The translations under genes were made by a program, and so were the position numbers. From Saccharopolyspora endophytica (GTDB lineage Bacteria; Actinomycetota; Actinomycetes; Mycobacteriales; Pseudonocardiaceae), in contig NZ_JAGPXE010000004.1 in the NCBI RefSeq assembly GCF_018070075.1, forward strand, positions 558,001 to 622,000: a stretch of DNA of 64,000 bases, in the 5' to 3' direction. Each line of letters starts with the position of its first letter. The first letter of the stretch is position 1. Under the pieces are notes generated by a model. It was not told the DNA's origin and did not search any database. It worked only from the letters and a program-made list of their open reading frames with translations. Shown here in pieces: positions 15,096 through 24,284 of this stretch.

Positions 15096-16898
15096 ATGTC
15101 GACGCTCCCTCCCTCGATCCCCGAGTTCTCCGACGCCGAGGTCGACGCGCTGCGTCAGCGGTACCGCGCGGAGCGTGAACGCCGGGTGCGACCCGACGGC
15201 AGCGCGCAGTACGCGCGGGCCGAGGGCGGCTTCGGCTACTACGCCGAGGACCCGCACGCCGAGGAGCTCGACAGGGAGCCGCTGCACGACCGGGTCGACG
15301 CGATCGTGCTCGGCGGCGGGTTCGGCGGCCTCTGCGCGGGTGCGCGACTGCGCCAGGCCGGGCTGGAGCGCATCCGGATCATCGAGAAGGGCGGCGACTT
15401 CGGCGGGACCTGGTACTGGAACCGCTACCCGGGCATCCACTGCGACATCGAGTCCTACGTCTACCTCCCGCTGCTGGAGGAGGTGGGGTTCGTGCCGAAG
15501 TGGAAGTACTCGCCGGGGGAGGAGATCCGGCAGCACGCGATGGCCATCGGCCGCACCTTCGACCTCTACCGCGACGCGTGCTTCCAGACCGGTGTCATCG
15601 AGCTCCGCTGGGACGACGGCGAGTGGCTCGTGCGCACCGACCGGGGCGACGAGATGCGGGCCACCTACGTGGTCGTCTCCAACGGCACGCTCGACCACCC
15701 GAAGCTGCCGGGCATCCCGGGCATCGAGTCCTTCCGCGGGCACACCTTCCACACCAGCCGCTGGGACTACGGCTACACCGGAGGTGGTCCGGACGGCGGG
15801 CTGGACGGGCTGGCCGACAAGCGGGTCGCGATCATCGGCACCGGGGCGACCGCGATCCAGGTCGTGCCGCACGTCGCCCGGGACGCGGCGCAGCTCCACG
15901 TCTTCCAGTGAACCCCGTCCTCCGTGGACGTGCGCGACAACCGCCCGACCGATCCGGAGTGGGCGGCCTCGCTGGAACCCGGTTGGCACGCGCGGCGGCG
16001 GGAGAACTTCCAGGCCGTCGTGACCGGGCAGCCGGCGGAGGTGGACCTCGTCGACGACGCCTGGACGGCGAGCGCGAACGTGCTCGGCAAGATCATCTCC
16101 ACCGATGCGCGCGCGGACTGGGACGCCGACGAGTGGGAGCGGGTCGAGGAATTGCTCGACTTCGAGAAGATGAACCGGCTGCGCGCGAGGGTGGAGGAGG
16201 TCGTGGACGACCCGGCCACGGCCGAGCTGCTCAAGCCCTGGTACCGGTACGGCTGCAAGCGGCCCACCTTCAGCGACGAGTACCTCGCGGCGTTCAACCG
16301 CCCCAACGTCGCGCTGGTCGACACCGCCGACCACGGCGGGGTGGAGCGGTTCACCGAGAACTCCGTGGTCGTCGGCGGTCAGGAGTACGAAGTGGACTGC
16401 GTGATCTTCGCGACCGGCTTCGAGGTCGGCAAGTCCGACGTCATGACCGGCCGCCTCGCGGTCCACGGCAGGGACGGCACGCGGCTGCTGGACGCCTGGC
16501 GCGAGACCGGCGTCCGGACGCTGCACGGCTTCTGCAGCAACGGCTTTCCGAACCTGTTCCACCTGGGAGCGCTGCAGAACGCCCCCTCAGTGAACTTCGT
16601 CCACGTGCTCGACGAGCAGGCGATCCACGTCGCGGAGGTCATCGCCGCGGCCCGCGAGCGCGGGGTGAAGTGCGTCGAACCCGCGGTGGAGGCCGAGATC
16701 GACTGGGTCGCCACGATCGAGGCCACCTCGCCCGAGCGGGCCTGGTTCGACGCCGAGTGCACGCCGGGGTACTACAACAACGAGGGCTCGGCCCGCCCGC
16801 GCCGCACCTTCGGCCCCGGCCCGGCGGTGTTCCAGCGGTTGCTCCGGGACTGGCGCAGCGGCGACGGCATCGACGAAGTCCTCGGCGACGCGAACTGA
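15096..16898 (+). pseudogene. Flavin-containing Baeyer-Villiger-type monooxygenase, interrupted by one in-frame TGA
   Basis: One continuous reading frame of 600 codons with a single internal TGA at 15909-15911. Before the stop are the FAD motif GGGFGGLCAGARL, GGTWYWNRYPG and the monooxygenase fingerprint FRGHTFHTSRWD, then the NADPH motif IIGTGATAIQVVP. The stop falls within HVFQ-stop-TPSS, where homologues have HVFQRTPSS, so a CGA to TGA change is the simplest explanation. The C-terminal half is intact in the same frame, with FATGFEVG and GFPNLFHLGALQN. Members oxidise ketones to esters with NADPH and oxygen. The truncated 271-residue product would lack most of the fold. A sequencing error or readthrough is possible. 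Confidence 0.9.
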
Positions 16899-16914
16899 CG
16901 CGCTCGCGCGGAAA

Positions 16915-16948
16915 GACGCCACCCCGGACGGGGAACCGGGGTGGCGTC
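16915..16948. terminator. Perfect hairpin between the monooxygenase gene and a convergent remnant
   Basis: GACGCCACCCCGG (16915-16927) and CCGGGGTGGCGTC (16936-16948) pair perfectly around an 8-base loop. No T run follows, but the strength and position just after a stop codon fit a bidirectional terminator. Confidence 0.7.
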
Positions 16949-16959
16949 CAGGTGAGGTG

Positions 16960-17160
16960 CTAGCAGTTCGGCTCGGCCGGCTTGCCCTCGAGGCCAGGAA
17001 CCGCCCGGCATCGGCGTTGCCCGCGAAGATCCCCGAGAGGTGGTCGGAGACGTAGGTCTTCCAGGTCACCGGGATGTCGTGGCCGGTGACTTCCGGGTCA
17101 GTCCACGACCTCATGGGTGAACATCTGGTACAACGGATCGACCGTGCTGGATACCGGCGT
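16960..17160 (-). pseudogene. C-terminal remnant of a secretory lipase, frameshifted
   Basis: Read leftward, three frames join into one protein end: TVDPLYQMFTHEVVD (from about 17148), then GHDIPVTWKTYVSDHLSGIF with AGNADAGRFLASR, then GLEGKPAEPNC followed by TAG at 16962-16960. The sequence ADA-RFL-DR-GKPAEPNC with a final cysteine is typical of secreted LIP-family lipases. At least two frame breaks are needed and the rest of the gene is missing, so it is a dead fragment. The downstream hairpin at 16915-16948 was probably its terminator. Confidence 0.6.
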
Positions 17161-17195
17161 TCGGTGGCCGGACCACTCGCCCAGGAGGAGCCCGC

Positions 17196-17675
17196 ATGTC
17201 CCCCTTCGAGCCGCTGGACATGGCCGTGCTCCGGCTGATCGCCGACGAGCCCCGGGCCGGTGTGCGCGAGTACGCCCGCCGGCTCGGCGTGGCCAGGGCG
17301 ACGGTGCAGTCCAGAGTGGACAAGTTGCAGCGGCTCGGCGTCCTGATCAGCTGGCAACCGCAGTTCGACCCCGCCGCGATGGGCTACCAGGGACTGGCCT
17401 ACGTCCGGCTCAACCTCGCCCAGGGCAAGCTGGACCACGCGCTCGACGGCCTCAGCCGGATCCCCGAGGTCGTCGAGGCGAACGCGGTCGCCGGTGACGC
17501 CGACCTGCTGTGCCGGGTGGTCGCCAAGGACAACGCGGGGCTGGAGGAGGTCCTGCAGCAGATCATCGCCGTGGACGGCGTCGAGCGGATCTCCACCGAA
17601 GTGGTCTTGAGCCGTCGCATCAAACCGAGGATCTCGCCGCTCATCCGCAAGTTGCACGACGAGCTCGGTCGCTGA
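17196..17675 (+). CDS. Lrp/AsnC-family transcriptional regulator
   Basis: A 159-residue regulator. The helix-turn-helix DMAVLRLIADEPRAGVREYA then RRLGVARATVQSRVDKLQRL occupies about residues 8-47. The C-terminal alpha/beta RAM domain carries VEANAVAGDADLLCRVVAKD, the ligand-binding region. The length and layout are normal for Lrp/AsnC. Proteins of this family respond to amino acids. The next gene is an indolepyruvate ferredoxin oxidoreductase, whose substrates come from aromatic or branched-chain amino acids, so local control is likely but unproven. Confidence 0.92.
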   Translation: MSPFEPLDMAVLRLIADEPRAGVREYARRLGVARATVQSRVDKLQRLGVLISWQPQFDPAAMGYQGLAYVRLNLAQGKLDHALDGLSRIPEVVEANAVAGDADLLCRVVAKDNAGLEEVLQQIIAVDGVERISTEVVLSRRIKPRISPLIRKLHDELGR

Positions 17676-17994
17676 GCAGCAGCACCGCGACGACTGGCGC
17701 GAACGAGCGCCCCGTTGTCCCATGCGCACGTGCCGAAGGCCATCTCTGGACCAGTGGTCCACTCCGATCACGTTTCGGCGCGCTACGGCGTACCAGCTGA
17801 TCAGTGCATCGCGACTCGACGTCCGGTTGTGCACCAGAAGTTCATCTGGGGCGACCGTTGGCACAGGTCTGGGATGGCGCGGTACCGCAGAATCTGGCCG
17901 TTGGCCTAGAAAGTGCCGGATCAGTTGAACAACCGGGTTTACCAGGCTTAACGTGACCCGCGTCTCGTCTCGACGCGCTGGAAGAGGTGCCGGC
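17676..17994 (+). other. Intergenic region between Lrp and the oxidoreductase gene
   Basis: This 319-bp gap holds no convincing coding frame. It presumably contains the promoter of the large oxidoreductase gene. I see no strong inverted repeat or riboswitch-like element in it. Codon bias drops relative to the genes on both sides. Confidence 0.5.
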
Positions 17995-20900
17995 TTGAGC
18001 ACGACCATCGACACGCCGACCCGCGGTTCGTTCTCGCTCGACGCCCGCTACCTGGCCGAGGACGGTGCGGTGTACCTGACCGGTGTCCAGGCGCTCGTGC
18101 GAGTCCTGCTCGACCGGAGCCGGCACGACCGGCGGGAGGGGCACCGAGGTTCGTTGTACGTCACCGGCTACGAGGGGTCGCCGCTGGCCGGTTACGACCT
18201 GGAGATCCAGCGCCGCGCCCGGCTGATGGCCGACCACGGCGTGGTGCACGCGCCCGCGCTCAACGAGGAGCTCGCCGCGACCGCGCTGGTCGGCACCCAG
18301 ATCGCCGGGCAGGTCGCCGAGCTGACCACCGACGGGGTCACCGGCTTCTGGTACGGCAAGGCCCCGGGACTGGACCGGGCCACCGACGCGATCCGGCACG
18401 CCGCCCTGATCGGCACGTCCCCGAAGGGCGGCGTCGTCGCGCTCGTCGGCGACGACCCGAGCGCGAAGTCCTCCAGCGTGCCCTGCTCGTCCGAACCCGC
18501 TCTCGCGGACCTGCAGATGCCGACCTTCTACCCGGCGGATTCCCAGGAGGTCATCGACCTCGGTTTGCACGCGGTCGAGCTGTCCCGCGCCAGCGGGATG
18601 TGGACGGCGATGAAGGTCGCCACCAACATCGCCGACGGCGCCACCACCGCCCACGTCGATCCGCGGTGGACCGCGCCCGACATGGACGGGCTTCCCGGCG
18701 GCCTGCGCGCCTACTCGCACGTGCCGCACGCGCGACTGCTCGGCCCCGACCTCGCGGAGCTGGAGCGCAGCCTGCACCAGGTCAGGATGCCGATCGCGCT
18801 GGAGTACCTGCGGCGCAGCGGCGTCAACCGGATCCTGGGCGCGACCGGCCCGGCCCGGATCGGGATCGTCGCGGCCGGCAAGACCTACCTCGACGTGCGG
18901 CAGGCGCTGGACGAGCTCGGGCTCGACGAACCCGCCTGCGAGAACCTGGGAGTGCGGCTCCTGAAGCTGGGTGCGGTGGTCCCGGTCGAACCGGAGATCG
19001 TGCGCGAGTTCGCCCGCGGGCTCGACGAGGTCGTGGTGGTGGAGGACAAGCGGGCCTTCCTGGAGGTCGCGGTCAAGGAGATCCTCTACGGGACTCCGGG
19101 TGCTCCGCGCGTGACAGGGAAGCGGGACCCGCACGGCGCCCGGTTGTTCAGCGACGTCGGCGAGCTCGACCCGAGCGCAGCCGCAGCCGGGCTGCGACGA
19201 CGCCTGCGCGACAACGGGTTCCCCGTCCAGTCCACGCAGGACGCGAAGCGGCCCGAGCGGATCATGCTGCCGCTGGCCGCCCGCACCCCCTACTTCTGCT
19301 CCGGCTGCCCGCACAACTCCTCGACGAAACCGCCGGAAGGAGCGCTGGTCGGCGGTGGCATCGGCTGCCACGCGATGGTCCTGCTGATGCCGGAGGAGCA
19401 GGTCGGCACCGTCACCGGGCTCACGCAGATGGGCGGGGAAGGCGCGCACTGGATCGGCATGGCGCCGTTCGTCAGCACCACCCACTACCTGCAGAACCTC
19501 GGCGACGGGACCTTCGCCCACTCGGGCAGCCTCGCCATCCGGGCGGCGGTGGCCGCCGGGTCGCCGATGACGTTCAAGATCCTGTTCAACTCGACGGTCG
19601 CCATGACCGGCGGGCAGGACGCGGTCGGCGCTCGCGGTGGCCTGCCGCAGCTGGTGGAAACCGTGCTGGCAGAAGGGGTGTCCCGCATCGTCGTGACCGG
19701 CGACGGTCCGGAACGCGTGCGGAAGGCGTTGCGCCGAGCAGGGGTGCTCCGCGACCGGGTGAGCGTGCGTCACCGGGACGAGCTCGTCGAGGTCCAGACC
19801 GAGCTGTCCGGCGAGCCGGGCGTGACGGTCCTCGTGCACGACCAGGAGTGCGCGGCCGAGAAGCGGCGCAAGCGCAAGCGCGGGTCGCAGCCGACCCCGG
19901 TGACCAAGGTCGTGATCAACGAGCGGGTGTGCGAGGGGTGCGGCGACTGCGGGCAGAAGTCGAACTGCCTGTCGGTCCGCCCGGTCGACACCGAGTTCGG
20001 CCGCAAGACGCAGATCCACCAGTCCTCCTGCAACCTCGACTACTCGTGCCTGGACGGCGACTGCCCGTCGTTCGTCACCGTCGTCCCCGACGCCGGGAAG
20101 CGGTCCGCGACACCGGTCGTGCCGCCGGTGGGGCCCTTGCCCGAGGCGGAGCCGCAGGTCCCGGTCGACGACTTCACCCTGCGCATCACCGGAGTCGGCG
20201 GCACCGGTGTGGTGACCGTGGCCCAGGTGCTGGCCACCGCCGCGGCCATCGACGGCAGGCACGTCCGCGCCCTCGACCAGACCGGTCTGGCGCAGAAGGG
20301 CGGCGCGGTCGTCTCCGACGTCAAGATCAGCACCACCCCGATCGCACGGGCCGCCAAGATCACCGACGGCGAGTGCGACCTCTACCTGGGGTGCGACTCC
20401 CTCGTGGCCACCGACCCCGGCCAGCTCAAGGCCACCAGCCAGGACCGGACGATAGCGGTCGTGTCCACCGCGGAGGTCCCCACCGGACGCATGGTCGTGG
20501 ACCCCAGCGCGACCTTCCCCGACCAGGGCAGCATCCGCTCGGCCGTCGACGAGCACGTGGCGCGGGCGCACCACCTCGCCGCCGACCGGCTCTCGCTGGA
20601 GCTGTTCGGCGACGAGCAGTTCGCCAACATGCTGCTGGTCGGGGCGGCGTTCCAGGCCGGTGCGCTCCCGCTGCCGGCCGAGGCGGTCGAACAGGCGATC
20701 CGCCTCAACGGGGTGCGCGTCGAGGAGAACCTGCTGGCCTTCGGCCACGGCCGCCGCGCCCTCGTGGGCAACGCCGCGCCCGAGCCCGAGCCGATGACCC
20801 TCGACGAGCTGATCGCGCACCGCACCGACGAGCTCACCGACTACCAGCACGCCCGCTACGCCGCCGACTACCGGCGCTTCGTAGACCACGTCCGCGCCCG

Positions 20901-21438
20901 CGAGACCGAGGCGGTCCCGGGCAGCGCCGCGCTGACCGAGGCGGTGGCCCGCCACCTGTTCAAGCTCATGGCCTACAAGGACGAGTACGAGGTCGCCCGG
21001 CTCTCGCTCGACCCGGCGCTGGACGAGGACGTGCGCGCCCAGTGGGGACCGGGCGCCAAGGTGAGCTACCGGCTGCACCCGCCCGTGCTCCGGGCCCTGG
21101 GCATGCGGCGCAAGATCGCGCTGGGCCCGTGGTTCCGCCCCGCGTTCCGCGTGCTGCGCGGACTCCGGCGGGTGCGCGGCAGCGCCCTCGACCCGTTCGG
21201 CCACGCCCACGTCCGCAAGGTCGAACGCGCCTTGATCGCCGAATACCGCACGGCCGTCGAGGAAGCGCTGCCCGCCCTCAGCGCCACCACCCTGCCCGCG
21301 GCGGTGGAACTCGCCGAACTGCCCGACATGATCCGCGGCTACGAGCAGATCAAGCTCGATGCGGTCGCCGAGTACCGCGAGCGGATGGCCGCGATCCGCG
21401 AGACCCTGGCCGAACTCTCGACGGAGGTACTTGCCTGA
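17995..21438 (+). CDS. Indolepyruvate ferredoxin oxidoreductase, fused alpha-gamma type
   Basis: A 1147-residue fused enzyme that converts aryl or branched 2-oxo acids to acyl-CoA with reduced ferredoxin. The N-terminal half carries the pyrimidine-binding and thiamine-binding parts, with CSGCPHNSSTKPPEG and GGIGCHAMVLLM near residues 430-460. A cysteine-rich segment around residues 640-690, with VCEGCGDCGQKSNCLSV and SCNLDYSCLDGDCP, binds Fe-S clusters. The gamma-like domain starts at FTLRITGVGGTGVVTVAQVL. TTG 17995 has GGAAGAGG seven bases upstream; GTG 17953 is in frame but has a poorer site. The Lrp gene upstream is the likely regulator. Confidence 0.92.
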   Translation: MSTTIDTPTRGSFSLDARYLAEDGAVYLTGVQALVRVLLDRSRHDRREGHRGSLYVTGYEGSPLAGYDLEIQRRARLMADHGVVHAPALNEELAATALVGTQIAGQVAELTTDGVTGFWYGKAPGLDRATDAIRHAALIGTSPKGGVVALVGDDPSAKSSSVPCSSEPALADLQMPTFYPADSQEVIDLGLHAVELSRASGMWTAMKVATNIADGATTAHVDPRWTAPDMDGLPGGLRAYSHVPHARLLGPDLAELERSLHQVRMPIALEYLRRSGVNRILGATGPARIGIVAAGKTYLDVRQALDELGLDEPACENLGVRLLKLGAVVPVEPEIVREFARGLDEVVVVEDKRAFLEVAVKEILYGTPGAPRVTGKRDPHGARLFSDVGELDPSAAAAGLRRRLRDNGFPVQSTQDAKRPERIMLPLAARTPYFCSGCPHNSSTKPPEGALVGGGIGCHAMVLLMPEEQVGTVTGLTQMGGEGAHWIGMAPFVSTTHYLQNLGDGTFAHSGSLAIRAAVAAGSPMTFKILFNSTVAMTGGQDAVGARGGLPQLVETVLAEGVSRIVVTGDGPERVRKALRRAGVLRDRVSVRHRDELVEVQTELSGEPGVTVLVHDQECAAEKRRKRKRGSQPTPVTKVVINERVCEGCGDCGQKSNCLSVRPVDTEFGRKTQIHQSSCNLDYSCLDGDCPSFVTVVPDAGKRSATPVVPPVGPLPEAEPQVPVDDFTLRITGVGGTGVVTVAQVLATAAAIDGRHVRALDQTGLAQKGGAVVSDVKISTTPIARAAKITDGECDLYLGCDSLVATDPGQLKATSQDRTIAVVSTAEVPTGRMVVDPSATFPDQGSIRSAVDEHVARAHHLAADRLSLELFGDEQFANMLLVGAAFQAGALPLPAEAVEQAIRLNGVRVEENLLAFGHGRRALVGNAAPEPEPMTLDELIAHRTDELTDYQHARYAADYRRFVDHVRARETEAVPGSAALTEAVARHLFKLMAYKDEYEVARLSLDPALDEDVRAQWGPGAKVSYRLHPPVLRALGMRRKIALGPWFRPAFRVLRGLRRVRGSALDPFGHAHVRKVERALIAEYRTAVEEALPALSATTLPAAVELAELPDMIRGYEQIKLDAVAEYRERMAAIRETLAELSTEVLA

Positions 21439-21537
21439 CGGCCTCGCCGGAGCGGCCTCGGAGGTGTTGTATGGAGGCCCGGCGCACCCGAGGAGCAGGC
21501 ACGACGTGCCGGACGTTCTTCCGATGAAAGGGGAGCC

Positions 21538-22194
21538 ATGACCACCATCGCGATCATCGGTGCCGGTCCGGGATTGGGCGCCGCCGCGGCGCGCAGGTTC
21601 GGGCGGGAGGGCTTCTCCGCAGCCTTGATCTCGCGCACCCAGGACAACGTCGACCGCCTCGCCGCCGAACTCGGCGACGGCGGGGTCCGCGCTCGCGGGT
21701 ACGCCGCCGACGTGCAGGACCGGGAACGCGTGGTGGAGGCGCTGAAATCCGCCGCCGACGATCTCGGACCCATCGAGGTGCTGCAGTACAGCCCGGCACC
21801 GCGCCGGGAGTTCCTGCGACCCGTGCTCGACACCGGCGTCGACGACTTCGCCGCCGCCGTCGAGTTCTCGCTGCACGGATCGGTCACCGCCGTGCAGCAG
21901 GTGCTGCCCGGGATGACCGAGCTGGGCAAGGGCACGATCCTGCTGGTCAACGGCGGTAGCGCGGCGACGCCCAACGGCAACGTCGCGGGCACCTCCGTCG
22001 CGTTCGCCGGGGAGTCCGCCTACGGCACGATGCTGCACGACGCCCTCGCACCCCGGATCCACGTCGGGCAGCTCGTCGTTCCCGGGACCATCGGCGGGGG
22101 AGACCCGATGTTCGCCCCGGACGCGCTGGCCGAGAAGCTCTGGACGATGCACGTGCAGCGCGGCAACTTCCGCGTCACCGTCGGGCCGGCGTGA
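21538..22194 (+). CDS. SDR-like NAD(P)-binding oxidoreductase with degenerate catalytic site
   Basis: A 218-residue short-chain dehydrogenase-like protein. The cofactor motif IAIIGAGPGLGAAAARRFG is intact, and the strand LLVNGGSAATP carries the expected serine. The catalytic tyrosine appears in SAYGTMLHDAL, but the lysine four residues later is leucine, so the usual YxxxK pair is missing. It could act by a different mechanism or only bind nucleotide. AAAGGGGAG lies directly before ATG 21538. It is followed by a cupin gene and a strong terminator, suggesting a two-gene operon. Confidence 0.82.
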   Translation: MTTIAIIGAGPGLGAAAARRFGREGFSAALISRTQDNVDRLAAELGDGGVRARGYAADVQDRERVVEALKSAADDLGPIEVLQYSPAPRREFLRPVLDTGVDDFAAAVEFSLHGSVTAVQQVLPGMTELGKGTILLVNGGSAATPNGNVAGTSVAFAGESAYGTMLHDALAPRIHVGQLVVPGTIGGGDPMFAPDALAEKLWTMHVQRGNFRVTVGPA

Positions 22195-22272
22195 GGAGCG
22201 GGGCAGAAAGCCCCTGGCTCCCGGTTCGCGGCGGGCTCACGCTGGTCGGGTAGCGCTCGGAAGGAGCGGATC

Positions 22273-22647
22273 ATGACCATGCACAGCACGCAAGCGGTCG
22301 AATGCCGCGGCTTCGACCGGCCTGATGACGTGCGCGAGTTCGAGCACGGCCGCGCAGAGGTGCTCGAGATGGCGGGCGGCACGATCGGTCGTCTCGTGCT
22401 GCACCCCGGGTGGCAGTGGAGCAAGGACGTCAAACCCATCGCCGGCACCGACTGGTGCGAGGCACCCCACTTCCAGTACCACGTGTCGGGGACGCTGCAC
22501 GTGAAGATGTCCGACGGCAACGAGTTCGACGTCGGCCCGGGCTGGGTCAGCTCCCTGCCGCAGGGCCACGACGCCTGGGTGGTGGGCGACGAGGACGTCG
22601 TCCTCGTCGACTGGTACGGCGCCAGCGAGTACGCGAAGCGGAGCTGA
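22273..22647 (+). CDS. Cupin-domain protein
   Basis: A 124-residue single-domain cupin. PGWQWSKDVKPIAGTDWCEA is followed by HFQYHVSGTLHVKMSDG, giving the HxxxxxxG-type motif 1, and the second motif is PGWVSSLPQGHDAWVVGDED. The metal-binding histidines are partly replaced. Small cupins bind metals or small molecules, often as isomerases or epimerases. GGAAGGAGC precedes ATG 22273. It lies 78 bp after the SDR gene and before a hairpin terminator. The specific role is unknown. Confidence 0.85.
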   Translation: MTMHSTQAVECRGFDRPDDVREFEHGRAEVLEMAGGTIGRLVLHPGWQWSKDVKPIAGTDWCEAPHFQYHVSGTLHVKMSDGNEFDVGPGWVSSLPQGHDAWVVGDEDVVLVDWYGASEYAKRS

Positions 22648-22654
22648 GCACCGG

Positions 22655-22687
22655 CGGCCGGCGGGTTCGGGGCGAACCCGCCGGCCG
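22655..22687 (+). terminator. Perfect hairpin after the cupin gene
   Basis: CGGCCGGCGGGTTCG (22655-22669) pairs with CGAACCCGCCGGCCG (22673-22687) around a 3-base loop. It starts six bases after the cupin stop. No T run follows. Confidence 0.75.
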
Positions 22688-22818
22688 CGTCCTGCCCTGT
22701 GAGACCCGAGACGATCGAGCTGCTCCCGGGCGTCCGAAGTGGTTGCATGACGGGTCGTGACCTGGACCGAGCGCGGTCCGGGGGAAGTTGAACCCGACAG
22801 ACCGGAGGAAGACGACCG

Positions 22819-23850
22819 ATGGGCCACGGGGCTTACGAGAAGACCTACGCGGCGAGCGAGGACCGCTACGAGAAGATGGAGTACCGGCGCGCCGGGGCGT
22901 CCGGATTGGACCTGCCCGCGTTCTCCTTCGGCCTGTGGCAGAAGTTCGGCACCGACTACCCGTACGAGACGCAGCGCGAGATCGTGCTGCACGCCTTCGA
23001 CCTGGGCATCACGCACTTCGACAACGCCGACCGGTACGGCCCGCCGCACCGCGCCGCGCAGAAGTTCTTCGGGAAGGTGCTGGCCAAGGACCTCGCGCCC
23101 CACCGCGACGAGCTGATCCTGTCGACCAAGGCGGGCAACCCCATCGGGCCCGGCCCGTACCAGAAGGGCGGCTCCCGGAAGTCGCTGCTGTCCTCGCTGG
23201 AGCACAGCCTGCGCGATCTGGGCACCGACCACGTCGACATCTTCTACAGCCACAGCCCGGACGAGAGCACCCCGCTGGAGGAGACGGTGGGTGCGCTGGT
23301 CAGCGCGGTGCAGCAGGGCAAGGCGCTCTACGTCGCCCTCTCCAACTACCAGCCGGACCGCGCCCACCGCGCCGCCGAGCTGCTGCGCGAGGCGGGCGTG
23401 CCGCTGCTGGTCCACCAGCCGCGCTACTCGATCTTCGACCGCACGCCGGAGAACAACGGCCTGCTGGATCTCGCCGCCGACGACGGTTTCGGCCTCGTCG
23501 TGTACTCGCCGCTGGCGCAGGGCCTGCTCACCGACAAGTACCTCACGGGCGTCCCCTCCGGGGCGCGCGCGGAGAACAGCGCGTTCCTGTCGCCCGACGT
23601 CATCGACGAGACCTACCGCGAGCGCGCGGCGGCGCTCAACGAGCTCGCCCAGCAGCGCGGCCAGTCGCTGGCCCAGCTCGCGTTGCAGTGGGTCCTGCGG
23701 CGGCCGGAGGTGACCTCCGCGCTCATCGGTGCCAGCTCGGTCTGGCAGCTCGACCACAACGTCCAGGCCCTGGAGTTCCCGCCGCTGACGGAGGAGGAGC
23801 TCGCCGTCGTCGAGAAGCACGGAATCCACGGCACCGGACTCAAGCAGTAA
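22819..23850 (+). CDS. Aldo/keto reductase (YghZ/glyceraldehyde phosphate reductase-like)
   Basis: A 343-residue aldo/keto reductase. The catalytic tetrad is visible: Asp and Tyr in THFDNADRYGPP (about 70-81), Lys in ILSTKAG (about 105) and His in IFYSHSPDE (about 140). The C-terminal cofactor loop ALIGASSVWQLDHN contacts NADPH. The N-terminus MEYRRAGASGLDLPAFSFG matches YghZ-type proteins, which reduce glyceraldehyde-3-phosphate and other aldehydes. GACCGGAGGAAGACGACCG gives a good ribosome site. The gene stands alone between a terminator and a 430-bp gap. Confidence 0.92.
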   Translation: MGHGAYEKTYAASEDRYEKMEYRRAGASGLDLPAFSFGLWQKFGTDYPYETQREIVLHAFDLGITHFDNADRYGPPHRAAQKFFGKVLAKDLAPHRDELILSTKAGNPIGPGPYQKGGSRKSLLSSLEHSLRDLGTDHVDIFYSHSPDESTPLEETVGALVSAVQQGKALYVALSNYQPDRAHRAAELLREAGVPLLVHQPRYSIFDRTPENNGLLDLAADDGFGLVVYSPLAQGLLTDKYLTGVPSGARAENSAFLSPDVIDETYRERAAALNELAQQRGQSLAQLALQWVLRRPEVTSALIGASSVWQLDHNVQALEFPPLTEEELAVVEKHGIHGTGLKQ

Positions 23851-24148
23851 CCCCGTTCGGCACGAGCCGTTGCCAGGGGGCGGTTCTGGTCCGAACCGTC
23901 CACGGATGACGTCCGAAATGCCCGGACAATTCCGGCCAGAACTGCCCCCGTCCATTCCTCGCAGCGCGCGAGTCGCGAATCTCCATCTGACCTGGACCCG
24001 TTGTCGCTCGGTCCTTTTCAGCTTCTCCGGCGCGCTCGCCGGGTGTCGTCGAGTCGCGGTGGCGCCGACTCCGACGCGCGCCCGAAATCTCCGATCTCCG
24101 CCTCGTGAAGATCCCTCGTTCCCGGTTTCGGGCTGGGAATTTAACATG
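23851..24148 (+). other. Intergenic region before the sugar-operon operator
   Basis: About 300 bp without a supported gene between the aldo/keto reductase and the palindromic operator. Base composition is more A/T-rich towards 24130, as expected approaching a promoter. No recognised RNA or repeat is seen. Confidence 0.5.
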
Positions 24149-24178
24149 GAGTTAAGCGCTTGCCTAAGCGCTTAACTC
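24149..24178 (+). promoter_or_regulatory. Double palindromic operator (LacI-type core) upstream of the polyol operon
   Basis: GAGTTAAGCGCT (24149-24160) and AGCGCTTAACTC (24167-24178) are perfect 12-bp inverted repeats with a 6-bp spacer. Each arm also contains AAGCGCTT or AGCGCTTA, an 8-bp self-symmetrical core of the LacI-family type, so two adjacent dimers could bind. The site lies about 105 bp before the dehydrogenase start. No LacI gene is in the window. Confidence 0.65.
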
Positions 24179-24284
24179 GAAGCTAGCTTGTGCGGCACAT
24201 CGCGATGGAGCGGTCGGATTCCGCGGCCCTCCGGTCGGGTGTGCACCAGCGTGCGTGCGCCGAGGGCACGCGGAATCGGAATGA

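Noticed and set aside
15909-15911. TGA as a selenocysteine codon in the monooxygenase
   Set aside because: The family has arginine there, no cysteine chemistry is involved, and no SECIS-like hairpin is evident just downstream.
17842-22152. Very long open frame on the minus strand antisense to the indolepyruvate oxidoreductase (over 1400 codons)
   Set aside because: Composition is Arg/Gly/His/Val-rich with no domain; it is the expected antisense shadow of GC-rich coding DNA. The plus-strand gene has clear catalytic motifs.
22788-23909. Alternative Arg/Gly-rich frame overlapping the aldo/keto reductase
   Set aside because: Shadow frame of a gene with a full catalytic tetrad; no independent ribosome site or domain.
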